Of a stretch of 64,000 nucleotides of DNA, positions 1 through 10,205 are shown in pieces. Where the stretch lies: NCBI GenBank assembly GCA_013400975.1, contig WBMZ01010282.1, positions 62,001 through 126,000 on the forward strand, given 5' to 3'. How positions within the stretch are numbered: the first letter of the stretch is position 1; every line of letters starts with the position of its first letter. Under the pieces are notes generated by a model that saw only the letters and a list, made by a program, of their open reading frames with translations, searched no databases and had not been told where the DNA came from. Position numbers and translations under genes: made by a program. This stretch comes from Atrichornis clamosus (lineage: Eukaryota > Chordata > Aves > Passeriformes > Menuridae).

Positions 1-921
1 CTAAGGCAGAAACTGGGATCTGCTGGAAGGCAAAGGATGATGGACAAAGAATTTGGAGTTTCTTACCTTGCAGGTGAACCTCAGGCCACGCAGCTGAACA
101 GCTGATTTAAACCCTTGGGTAGCTAACCCACACAGCAGGAAAGGTTAACCCAGATTACTCAGGAAAACCTCCTTCTGGGATGATTTATGGAGAGGGTACA
201 ACTGCCCTGTATCCAAGCAAGGGCTGCAGATGCCATGGTTTGCTTTCAAATGGCTCATCCGTGTGTAAGGTCATTCATCACACATCGCTTTGGACTCCCA
301 GGCCAGTACATATAAAAGTTTGTCTCACAACAGGCGCAGCCTTTTCGGCTCCCATCTGCCCACAGCAACCCTTCCAACGTTGCTAATTACATCCCTGCAC
401 TTGATTATATTGGCTACGACTCACCCCAGAGCCTGGGCCATACTGCTGTGCCCCAAGGGTGGATTGTGTGAATGAACAAAAACAAACACAGGGTCTCCAT
501 TTAAGACCCCATTTCAAAGCCCAGAAGCTATAAGTTCAGCCTCTGAACAACAACACTCCCATTTGGAAGGCAGAATTGCTCCAAGAATGCTTTATTTGTT
601 TCAATTTTTTTGCTATAATTCAGTTTCTCATGGACATGTGGCAGGACGCTCACACTAGCAGTGCTTGGAGGGGGTCAGTTTCTCTTGCAGGCAAAAAAGA
701 AATAAATAAACGCACAGAGGAGACTAGAAAGAGGAGCTTGAGAGGGAACCACAGGAGCAGCAAAGCCAGTGCTGTGACCAGCCTGTGGTGCAGGTGAGGC
801 TGAGAATTCCAGGTCTTCCCAGAAGAGGTGTGAAAGGGGAAGTGGCACTCTCAGGGAAGAATTTCCTCTCAGCTGTTAAGAAAAGCATGAAAAGCAATTA
901 AAACAACCTAAAAATAGGAAA
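1..921. other. Single-copy non-coding DNA
   Basis: I see no gene or known repeat here. Short open frames occur on both strands, but none has a recognisable domain or good length. The stretch leads into the pyrimidine-rich tract that starts near 922. It could be intergenic or intronic. Confidence 0.6.
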
Positions 922-968
922 GTCTCTTTTTTTCTCTTTTTTTTATTTTTTTCTTTTTTTTTTTTTCC
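922..968 (+). repeat. T-rich polypyrimidine tract ending in a CCAG
   Basis: About 47 bases are almost entirely T with scattered C and one A, ending in TTTTCCAG at about 963-970. As a low-complexity tract this is certain. On the plus strand it also resembles a 3' splice site (long polypyrimidine tract followed by AG), and an AAAAG/GTACTC donor-like site lies about 80 bases downstream. Without transcript data it is best called a simple repeat. Confidence 0.85.
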
Positions 969-970
969 AG

Positions 971-1405
971 AACACACTTCTGTGCTCCCAAGGCTTTCGC
1001 TGACCTACATAGGGGTAGAGGGACATGTCTGGCCTAACGCACAGACAAAAGGTACTCTGTTTATTAACCAGGGACGTGCTCTGAGGCAGCACTCACTGCA
1101 CAAACCCTGGAAGGAGCCCAGGAGCTCAGGCTGTGGCTCCTGTCAGCAAGGTGTCCTGGGGCCATGCCAGGAGCAGCAAGCAGAGCTGCCCACAGCTGGT
1201 CAGGGGAATGCTGAGCAGAGGGGTTAAACCTCATCGCTTTTAGGACATAGGTGTTTATTCTGCTCATTAGGCATCTTCACGCCCAGGGGGGAGAGGGCTA
1301 CAACACCAATGCAGGGCCACATAGTTGTGAAAACCCAAATACTTGTCCCTCCTCCCCGGTCCTGAGTTCTGAGAGGACAACGAGATGGCTGCGTTTTATG
1401 TAAAA
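971..1405. other. Single-copy non-coding DNA
   Basis: No gene or repeat family is recognised. The open frames on either strand are short and overlap one another, as expected by chance in moderately GC-rich DNA. Confidence 0.55.
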
Positions 1406-1500
1406 GTAGTAACCTGTGCCCACTGAGTGCCACAGCACTGCTGAAGGCTTTGTACGCTCACAGCCATGGTGAGTTTTAGGGATGAGGCTGGAGAACAGCA
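1406..1500 (-). repeat. Degraded MIR-type SINE, 3' half
   Basis: Read on the plus strand, this stretch follows the reverse complement of the MIR/CORE-SINE 3' region: GAGTGCCACAGCACTG, then GGCTTTGTAC, then TTTTAGGGATGAGG, in the order and rough spacing of the family (TGTGCCAGGCACTG, GCTTTAC, TTTTACAGATGAGG). The copy is therefore on the minus strand. It is strongly diverged, with no target-site duplication that I can see and no tRNA-like head. MIRs are ancient and inactive. A chance match is possible but unlikely, because three separate blocks match in order. Confidence 0.5.
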
Positions 1501-2731
1501 GACATTCATAAACAAGCTTAGAATGCCTGGAAAGGAAATTTGGTGAGTGCTCATCTTAAAAAAATCTGATTATACCAACAGCGTTAACGTGAAAGGAGCG
1601 GGGAATAGGAAACTGTGTAATGGAGTTCTAATTATAATTCCTTTTGTTTTCCTAAAGAACATTAAAAAGCCATGATGTGACCAATGACTCAAGCCTAAAA
1701 AATACTTCCAATTTTATTTTTACACTCATTGGGGCCTCTTGTTAATTTACAGCTAGTGAAATAAAAAACAAATCTGATGTTCTCATTTGCATCTGACACT
1801 ATAGAAACAGTAATTTTTAAAAGGTTACCTAGAATCACTGCAAAGGTTTGATTTTTGTCATTAGCATATTAAAGTCTAGCTTAGGCAAGATTTCTTCTCT
1901 GAAGCACACATTTTGTTAAAAGCTGTTCAGTGCCCATAACCATTCTGCTGTTCTCAAAATATGATGCCCTAGCAGGCCAGAGCTAACTTGTGCATATGAA
2001 ATAAGTTTAGTTTAATGTTGTGTTAAAAGAGTTTGGTCTCTGGAGCAGTCACTCTGCTTAATAACATGTAATCATATGCCTTCTATTTAGTTTTCATTTA
2101 ACTTGCCCCATACAAGCAATGAATCCCGTTTAATTAAATGTTCTTTTAAACAGCGAGATGACACTGGTTTGTATTTTAAAAAATCTATACGCCACAGGGC
2201 ACCCTCAAGACACAAAATCCTAATAAAGAGGCTGTAAGACGTACAGCTAATAACGCAGAGCAAGTTTGACATTTGCAGGGTGATTTAGTGAACCAAGTGC
2301 TTCCTTACAGGCTTCACGCGGGAGCACAGTGGCTGCAGTGCCATTTAATAGAAGATGAAGAGCCATGTTTATAATAATGCTAATAAACAGCTAATCTGAA
2401 AATTAGACTAGCATGTGGCAGAGGGACGTTGTGCATGTATAATAAATGCTGCTCAGTGCTGGGTGAAGGCTGTCAGCTGATGCTGAAGTCCTGCTGCAGC
2501 CTAAATCAGTAGCCTGGGGAGGCCAGGCAAGGCTCGGTTTCCTGCAGCCCACGAGGCCCCAGGCTGCACACTGTGGGGCAAGGAGTACAAAAATGCACAT
2601 TAATCCTAAAGGGTGGTCATGAGGCCAGGAAACAGAGCTTAAAATAGCTCTGAGGTCCTGACATTCAGGGGAATGGCTTTGAGTTCAACAAGAGCTCAGT
2701 TCTCATCCCCGTTGTGGGTAAGGACAGGCAT
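1501..2731. other. AT-rich single-copy DNA, possible conserved non-coding block
   Basis: No gene or repeat is recognised. The stretch from about 1540 to 2270 is AT-rich with many TAAT/ATTA cores. It has a perfect octamer ATTTGCAT at 1785-1792, the classic POU-factor binding site. The look is that of a regulatory non-coding element, but conservation cannot be judged from one sequence. Confidence 0.45.
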
Positions 2732-2862
2732 TAAGTGTTCGAGACCAGGTTGGATGGGGCTCTGAGCACCTTGGTCTAGAGGAAGGTGTCCCTGCCCATG
2801 GCATGGACATGGTTGGAATGAGATGATCTTGAAGGTCTTTTCCAAACCAAATTATTCTATGA
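2732..2862 (+). mobile_element. CR1 retrotransposon, 3' tail fragment
   Basis: This is about 131 bp of the CR1 non-LTR retrotransposon 3' end. It shows in order the family blocks ACCAGGTTGGATGGGGCTCT, GGTCTAGAGGAAGGTGTCCC, TGCCCATGGCATGG, GATGATCTTGAAGGTC and a terminal ATTATTCTATGA. CR1 copies by target-primed reverse transcription and is usually 5' truncated, which this copy is: homology begins at AAGTGTTCGAGACCAGG. No coding sequence remains. Divergence is moderate. The truncation point matches that of three other copies in the window. Confidence 0.93.
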
Positions 2863-4298
2863 CAGACCAAGTTTCCCCTTTTTGTTTTACTTTTCTCTGA
2901 TAGTTTCAATCTGATCTAACCCTGGCCAATAACTAATTTAAGTCTTCTTTTATTGAGGGCATCATAAGGTAGAAGAGGTAAATGAGGTAGAAAGGAGTGG
3001 TAAATTCTTTTCTTCTCCTTTGGAAGAATCAGGATCTTTAATAAAGTAAGTATTAGGGCAATGAAGAAATAAACACTGAAAGCATCTCACTCATTACTAA
3101 AATGAAAATGCTTGCTAATAGATGCAGTGCACCTGGAAATGCCCATTCAAGTAATTACAAAAGGGGAAAACACCGGGGAAACAGGCAAGCATGAAGACAA
3201 TAGCCATTAGAAACAATATTAAATTAAGCACACCTTTTGAGATCTACAAATTCCACTGATTAAATTGTGCATTACAAACCCCACCTTGACTTCACTCAGC
3301 TAGAGTCCTGGGGTGAACCTGCAAAATTTGAAAACATCCTCTTGTTTTACTTTGAGCTGAAGTCAGGGCTGTTCCTAACTTTGCTTAGTCCTGCGGCTTT
3401 TAAAAGACACAAAAAAATAACCTTTTTAAAATTTTTTTTTCCAGATTCCAGCTAGCAGAAGGCATCACACTCCCCCCAGTCTGAGCAAAACAAGGGCAGA
3501 AAAAGGGCACTTCATGCCATGCGGCATTAAGCTCGGCAAATGGCACAAAGCCCATCAAAATCAGCAGCAACCTTCTCATTGACCGAGCAGCCCTCGAGAG
3601 TGGCCACCTGTGAGCATTGGGGTGAATTTGGCTGCACTCAGGACAGGGAGCTCAAGGTTTCTCCATGGAGTTCCTTCCCACTCAGCAATAGGGCAGGACA
3701 GCTTCCTACACTCTATTTTGGCAAAGGTGCCTTTCACTATGGGGCAGAGCCAAGAGACGGGAATTAACGTGATTTCTGCCCCTCAGTATTCCTAGATCAG
3801 GGACAGCTCATGGGCCAGCAACTGTGAGCCGTGGCTCTCTCAAGGCACTGAGAACCATCCAGATGTTTGAGTGTTTGTGCAAAGAAACGATGGAAATTGA
3901 GACCAAAATGTGACCTTACTGGAGACAAAACTGAATCCTCTTACAGAGACATGAGAAATGAGTGAGGACAAGTTTATTAATACGTTTATTGGAGTGCAGG
4001 GTTGTTTATCACCATTTTCCTATCACTGATGAGATTTCCAGGGCTAATGGAAACTCTCCCACTTTCTCTTGTTCTCTGAGAGATCTCCTAAAATTGATTG
4101 TGGAAGCCAGCAGCCACTTCCAATTGATTTTGTGTCATTAAACATTAAAAACCGTGTGCAGCTCTCAGAGAGTTCTTTCTGCTGGAAAGTGGGCTATTGT
4201 CTACCAGCAATCCCAGTTTGCTGCTAAAACAATGGATTGTTGGGAAGGGGGGTAAAATTATTAGAAAACCCTTTTGAAATTAAGACTTTCTTGTAAAA

Positions 4299-4324
4299 AC
4301 ACACACACGTACACACACACACAT
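4299..4324. repeat. CA dinucleotide microsatellite
   Basis: A run of AC units is interrupted once by GT (at about 4309-4310). It is short and probably not highly variable. Confidence 0.9.
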
Positions 4325-5995
4325 AACTTGTGCTCCTTCCTCTTCCAAAACCTGGGAGATAGGCAGCTATTTAATTTTTCCAGCTTTTGGCTTTATTTAG
4401 TGGGAAGAGAAGAGCTGAATGGAGATCATTCATTTCTGCTTCTATCCACCCAGCCCCTCCCTGCTTTTCCCCAGGCAACGAGGTGCTTCTGTTTGGTTTG
4501 TCCTTAGGGAATCTCCTAATATACTTCCTCCCCTTATTCCCTCAAAAATTTCCGGTGAGACAGAAGGAAATAGAACTTTTGAGAAGTCTTTGCTCCCAGG
4601 GTAGCCAAAGTTGAGGGCTCCTTCCCAGTTTCTCAGTTCATTCCCTCCATACAAACAATCCGGAGGCAATCTGCACAGTGCAGATGGAAATTCCCATTGT
4701 GGCTGCTGATGGGCAGTGGGAAGCAGTGAGCTCCCATGCAGCTGCAGGACTCGTACTTGATGCTGATCATAGTGAGGGATGTCCAGAGATGTATTTTGGG
4801 AATACTCATATGTCAATGAGGCCTTTCCAAAAACCCAGGGAGGTCTGTGAGAAGTGAATTTGGGATGACTCCATCCCTTTCATACCTAAATAACAGAGCT
4901 CTGGTGTCTGAAGCTGATAGAAGACCAGGAGAAAACTGGAGTCCCACAGATCCTTTTCCCTCCATAAACCCACCGGGGGCCCCATGCAGCTCTCCTACTC
5001 CTTTGCAAGTCACATTTCCTCTGGTGGTACCCAAGCCCCAGAGCACTGATGGGCTGCTGAGGGGGCAACAGGTGGATGACAAAAGGCAGGACCTGCCACC
5101 TGGAATGCTGCTTTGCTCAGATGTCCTGGATACAAATGGAATAGCACTCTGACTGAGGGACAAAGCCTCCATTCCTTCAGGGAGCACATTCAAGAGGACA
5201 GCTTTTGTGCACCGTTTCCGGCTTTGTAATTAAGGCTGGAATAACCCATAAAGTGACACATAACATATTAAACACCTTCTGTGTCTTAGGAAGCGCAAGC
5301 TAGGTGTCACAAATGGAGACTCATATGGCCCAGCTGCCTCAGGCCATATGGTCACTCTGCTCCTCGCTGTGCCATGTTTGGAGGCACAGCAGGGTGGCCG
5401 TCGGGATGCTGGGGTGGGCAAGGAGCAGTGGCACAGGTGAGGGTGACAGTGATGGTGGTCGTGCAGAGGCCCTGCTCCACGTGCTTTCCCTGTCAGCATT
5501 TGTGGACTTGGTTCAGCCACTCAGTTTGTGCTGTGTAGAGCAGCCAAAATAATTCTATGCAAAGTAAAGAGCGGAGAGCAGATGAAAATAGAGCTAATAA
5601 TACAGTCATTAGGAAGGGAGCCAAAGCACAAATTACAGTGTCGAGTGTGAAAGGAGAAGTCAGAGGAGGGAAATGACTGCACGTAACCTACGCTGCACAG
5701 GGGACACAAATACGTCCCCAAATAGCAGCTGCCTGTAGCAAAAGGACAGCAAGAGGCTGTGTGGCCAGACCTGCTGGCTTGGCACAGGACACCATCCCAG
5801 CAGGACTGTGCTCGAGTGCAGGTTGTTCATGGCCCTGCCTTTTGGGCAACAGCCCATTGAGGTACGGCAGCAGGCAGGGCAGGGACATCTCACACCCCGC
5901 ATTTGTGTCACCTGGGATGATGGGACACCCACCCTGCTCTGACAGAGGTGCCAGCCTCACCTGCGAGCGGGTAATTTGCTGGCACCAATGAGGGT

Positions 5996-6022
5996 CCTGG
6001 TTAAGCTGAAGCTTAACCCAGG
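5996..6022. repeat. Small inverted repeat (hairpin-forming)
   Basis: The left arm CCTGGTTAAGCT (5996-6007) pairs with AGCTTAACCCAGG (6010-6022) with one extra base in the right arm and only GA between them. It could extrude as a cruciform or fold in RNA, though such short palindromes also occur by chance. Confidence 0.8.
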
Positions 6023-6489
6023 AGAGTCAGGGGTGGCGATGAAAAAGTAATTCCCAGTCCTTGGGTGGGCATCAATAACTGCAGCGTAGGGCATGGGACT
6101 GGTTTGTCCTGCCTTGAGGACATGACAGTCCTGCAAACTTGGTGTGTTTTATAAGGCAGGCACAACACCAGAAGTGGTTAACAGCAGCAGAGCAGTCAGG
6201 GATATTTTACTGCCATCTGTTTGATAGCCAGTGTTTCTGATCCATCTAAGGTCAGCCAGTGTATTTCGTTTTGCCCTCAGGTGGAAGCTGATGATAATGC
6301 AGCCTCTCCACTGGCCCTTCACGGCACCTATTTAAAGCTGCTCAAAGAGGCTGTGCAACTGCATGTCCTTAAGCAGAAAACTCCAACTGCCTTTTTGTGC
6401 CAAGTGCTCTTCAGTTCAGACCAATCTTCAACTTGAAATGGGAGGGAAGTCCTTCCAGACAGGAACAAGAGAACAATTAAATACACACT

Positions 6490-7190
6490 TCATAGAATCG
6501 TAGAATGGTTTGGGTTCAAAGAGACCATAAAGGTCATCTTGTTTCAACCCCTCTGCCTTGGGCAGGGACACCTTCTAGTAGAACAGGTTGCAAAAAGCCG
6601 CACTAATCTGGCATTTAACACTTCCAGGGATGGGGCAGCCACAGCTTCTCTGGGCCCTGTGCCAGGGCCTCAGCACCCTCACAAGGAAGAATTTATTTGT
6701 TAATATCTAATCTAACTCTACCCTCTGGCAGAGTGAAGCTATTCCCCCTTGTCCTGTCGCTCCACGCCCTTGTCCCAAGTCCCTCTCCAGCGCCCTTGGA
6801 GCCCCTTTAGACACTGGAAAGGGCTCTAAGGTCTCCCTGGAGCCTTCTCTTCTCCACGTGAACAACCCCAACTCTCTCAGCCTGTCTCCACGGGAAAAGT
6901 TCTCCAGCCCTTTGAGCATCTTCCTGGACTTGCTCCAGCAGATCCCTGTTCTTTTTATGTTGGGGGCCCCAGAGTTGGATGCAGAGCTGAATGGAGAGCT
7001 CAGGGTGGGGTGTCACCAGAGCAGAGCAGAAAGGCAGAGTCCCCTCCCTCGACCTGCTGTCCTCGTGGCCTTGGATGCAGCCCAGGACACTGCTGGCTTC
7101 CCGGGCTGGAAGCTCACGTTGCCGAGTCATGCTGAGCTTCTCATCAGCCACTACTTGTTTGCAGAACATCTTTTTGCCCAAGACCATCAG
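6490..7190 (-). mobile_element. CR1 retrotransposon, 5'-truncated, about 700 bp
   Basis: This is the longest CR1 copy in the window, on the minus strand. Its 3' end lies at 6490 and reads on the plus strand as TCATAGAATCGTAGAATGG, which is the reverse complement of two terminal octamers. Going 3' to 5' through the element, typical blocks follow: the TGGGCAGGGACACCTTCTAG region, CACTTCCAGGGATGGGGCAG, CCCTTGTCCTGTCGCT, and the coding part ending the reverse-transcriptase ORF. Homology fades at about 7150-7200, where the copy is 5' truncated. The sequence has indels and frame breaks and is dead. Confidence 0.95.
6620..7190 (-). pseudogene. CR1 ORF2 C-terminal remnant (reverse transcriptase tail), broken
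   Basis: Inside the CR1 copy, the minus strand still encodes recognisable pieces of the C-terminal end of ORF2, the endonuclease/reverse-transcriptase protein that copies CR1 RNA at the target site. Visible pieces are ADEKLSMTR (about 7120-7150), SVLGCIQGHEDSRSREG (about 7035-7090), WGPQHKKNRDLLEQVQEDAQ and EKRRLQGDL. They fall in the usual CR1 order (DEKL...QC, ILGCI, SRSREV, WAPQYKK, LERVQ, EKRRLRGDL). The catalytic YADD-box region lies upstream in a full element and is absent. The pieces sit in more than one frame, so indels have broken the gene. It makes no functional protein. Confidence 0.85.
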
Positions 7191-7199
7191 GGCAATTCC

Positions 7200-9379
7200 C
7201 TTTAATACGGGCATTTCTGGTGTAATAAAAATGCTGTGGAGCAAACAACGCAAGTCCACACTTCTGAAGCATTGACTGGAATGATTTCTCTCCGCTCTCT
7301 TGCCATCAGCTTTCTCTGGTGGCTCCTGTCCAGTCTGTTGCATTCTTAAAATGAGAGAAAAAACAATCCCAATTTCTTAATCACATGTAATGGAATGATT
7401 GTGATTTCCCTCAATATCTCTCTATGCCTCTAGGGAAATATAGTCTAGGCCAATTTCTGGCATCTCTCTTTCCTAATCCCCCATGTACACCGAGGCAGAG
7501 GGTTTATTTAGTGGTGTGGAAATGTCCATGACTTCAATAATTTTGGCCTGCTCTGTTCTTTCATTGCTGGAGGAAAAATGTTAAATGATTTTTGGTTTTC
7601 TCTCCTTTTTTTTTTTTTAAATAACACTATGAACCTAAGGAATTAAACTTTTTGCTAAAAAATTTTTGTTTACAAGTATCACCTAAAGTTGCAGTAACAG
7701 AAAGGAATATGAGATATATTCACACTCCCTTGATTTTCTTTGTTCCCTTGAAGAATTTCAGTGTATGTAATGAATTTTCCTGTTTAGCTGGGACACTCAT
7801 GTGGCCTCTGCCAGAAATTTCTTATCTTCTCAAAAAAAGTTTAGGATAGAGAAATAATTTTCTCTCCATAATACAGGTGGGGGACCACGATGCAAAGACT
7901 TGAACCAGATTTTTAAAATCATTGTGATGTCTAAACATGAGAACTAAGACTAAATGGCAGTTTCAGGAGCTCACCATTGTGTGACACCAAGAGGAGCTAG
8001 TAACAATTTTTTTGTCTTTCAGTATCTGAATGTCTCCAGGCTCTGTCCCTCATCAACATGACTGGGCAAGTTGGACCTGCACCCCCAGCTCTGGGCAAAG
8101 TGAGGACTGAGTCCATACCCAGTGATGATGCAAACATAGGTAAACATGGAGCAGCATGTCCAGAAAGGAGGAAAAGAGTGCTGAGGGCAATTAAATAGAT
8201 GTGAGGATGCTGTCCTCTGTCTGCCCAGGCAGTCACGGTCCATCTTTGCCAGGGTGGCAAAAGTGGCTCTTCTAAATAAATGTTCTGGATGAGCTGAATC
8301 AGACTGAAAGATTTCCCTCTTCCCTCTTCCTCACTTGTACAATGCAAAGCAGAAGATACCTATGCCAAACCATTTCATTTCTTCAAGTTTTATTGCCAGC
8401 CTTCGGGCTGCCTCATTCTGGACCTGCTGCAATCCAATCTGCTGTAGCTAATACTTCAAATATAATATTTATAACAGCCCAGGTTGAACCAAAGGCTACT
8501 TGCACTGACAGATGTCACAAGCTATATCTCTCCTTTCCATTTTACTGTTTGGTAGCTTCTGGCAAAGAGGGAGAGGTTCTGGTAATGAAATGCTCCTTTT
8601 CTGCTTCAAACACACAGCAACATTTTGCTCTGCTGCCTATTATTCATGGGGGAATAATCAAGTGGTGGCTGGCTGGTTATCAAAGTGTTATGCAAGGGAA
8701 GTATACATGATGGCAGTGGATTTCTGATTTAATTACGGAGCAGCAAGCCCATGTGAAGTTTTATACTTGTGGTTTTGGGGATGTGCACATGGACAAACGT
8801 GCAATGCTGTGGACAGAAGGACCCTATTGTGTAACAGCGGAGTAAAATCATTCCTCTGTAACTAAAGATAATGAGTTCTGCAGGACTATAAATAGGCGTG
8901 GAGATGTTTTGCAGATAAAGCATCTCTTTGGTACTTTACTACAGCAGAGCAGTGGGGAAAATTCTGCAGGGAACAATCTACTCCTGGCAGATGGCTGGAC
9001 CAGGAGACCTGCTCAATATTTTCCATGTCTAGTTTTCATGATTTATACAACATCACCCCTTGGAAAAGCAATTCTGAGAGGACATTATGATTCTATGATA
9101 ATTCACTGTACTTGACAGAAAAGAAAAAAGCCTATAAAAATATGTGTATCCCCTATGGTTGGAGTTAACTGACTTCTTCAAGTTCTGTTTCAGTTTTTTA
9201 ACTTTCTTGGCTAGAACCACATGGAGCTTTTTGTTAGCTGGCTGATTAAGCAAATTTCCATGGGAATAATAGTAATTTTTGGGGGAGAGTTGAGAGAATG
9301 GTCAGAGGGGAAGAAGAGGAGAGAGATGACAATCAGTCACCCAGGCCCTGCACTGCGCACGAACTTAGCTCAGTCTCTG
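7200..9379. other. Single-copy non-coding DNA
   Basis: No gene is recognised. A short poly-T run is present near 7607-7618. The open frames, the longest about 120 codons near 8342-8710, have no identifiable domains. Confidence 0.5.
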
Positions 9380-9462
9380 CTAAGTACCAGGCTGAGGATT
9401 CAGTATCTCCTGCCCTGGACATGTGCCTTAGCCACTAGACCACTTATTAGATCTCTCTGGGG
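9380..9462 (-). repeat. tRNA-headed SINE (MIR / CORE-SINE type), head region
   Basis: The minus strand reads GTGGTCTAGTGGCTAAGGC (9443 down to 9425), a good match to the tRNA-derived head of reptile/bird MIR-like SINEs. It contains a pol III A-box-like TGGTCTAGTGG. It is followed, at tRNA-like spacing, by CAGGAGATACTGAATCC (ending at about 9396), which looks like a decayed B box. Downstream toward 9330 the match weakens. The copy is ancient, with no clear target-site duplication. It is not a functional tRNA gene, because the acceptor stem and anticodon arm do not pair. Confidence 0.65.
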
Positions 9463-10104
9463 AAGAAAGGCCTGTTTTCACACAATCACAGAACAAGAAA
9501 GGTGGTGAAACACCAAAAACAACCATTGGAAGGGAAATAGCTTTCCTCCAATCTCTATTCAAGTGCCGTGTGGGGAACACTCCTCCTTCTGGCCTTCATC
9601 AGAAAGAGAAGTGTGAATCAAGGGAGAAAGTAAGATCCAAGGGGAGCAAAAGGCTGCAGGGTAAATTTTTTGCTCAGTACAACTCAGCTCAATGTTGCTG
9701 GCACTGGGAGAGTTTTGCATTGCTCTGTTATGAGCTGTCACTCCCCACTGCAGAGCAATGGGACACAGCTGCTGTCCAAGAGCAGCATTTTCCAGAAGTG
9801 AAGATGGAAACTGCCACGTTCATTAGGACATCAAAGACCAGAAATACAAATATTTCAGAAGGAAATGCTATCAGGCCAAACTGGGAGGATACAAAAATGT
9901 ACAGACCAAAGAGCCCATGATGGCAAATGGCTGGAGACAGATGATTTTGAAATTAGCAATTAGTTTTAAATCAAACTAGCAGATCACTTAAAACCAGTCT
10001 AACCAGAAGAAGACAATGAAGTCAGTAAATATAGAAATGCTGTGAAAAAAACCAAACCAACTTCACTTATGTTTACAGCTGCATTCTGTCTCCCACCCTT
10101 GACC
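9463..10104. other. Single-copy non-coding DNA
   Basis: No gene or repeat is recognised. A 116-codon open frame (9570-9920, plus) has no recognisable domain and is overlapped by an opposite-strand frame. I take it as chance. Confidence 0.5.
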
Positions 10105-10205
10105 CTCCTGTATAAGCACAGTGGGGAAACAAAGGCTCAGAGCTTTCCAAGTGCCACACACAATCAGAGTGCAGAAACCTGACTGCTGGGTTTAGTCTCT
10201 CTTGG
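10105..10205 (-). repeat. MIR-type SINE, central core
   Basis: The plus strand reads CAGTGGGGAAACAAAGGCTC, then AGAGCTTTCCAAGTGCCACA, then AGTGCAGAAACCTGACTGC and GGGTTTAGTC. This is the reverse complement of the MIR/CORE-SINE core (…CTGACT…GTGTGACCTTGG…CTCTGAGCCTTTGTTTCCCC). The blocks are in the family order. It is one of the better preserved SINE remnants of the window, though still clearly old. Confidence 0.7.

Larger units (their letters stand above)
2863..6489. other. Single-copy non-coding DNA
   Basis: No gene is recognised. A short CA microsatellite (4299-4324) and a small inverted repeat (5996-6022) lie here. The block 4440-5960 is richer in GC and has many overlapping open frames on both strands. 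The longest, about 125 codons on the minus strand near 4442-4816 and 4813-5193, resemble no protein family I know and overlap other frames, so I treat them as chance. A faint MIR-like match near 5245-5285 was not strong enough to call. Confidence 0.5.

Noticed and set aside
3425..3450. Second splice-acceptor-like tract (T run then CCAG)
   Set aside because: It has no open downstream exon with a donor at sensible distance; T runs are common here.
5245..5285. MIR 3' end like block (ATAACATATTAAACACCTTC)
   Set aside because: It resembles the ATTTATTGAGCACCTACTATGTG motif, but the following sequence does not continue the family, so it was not called.
9391..9443. Functional tRNA gene on the minus strand
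   Set aside because: The A-box-like and B-box-like motifs are there, but no acceptor, anticodon or T stems pair, and the context matches a SINE.
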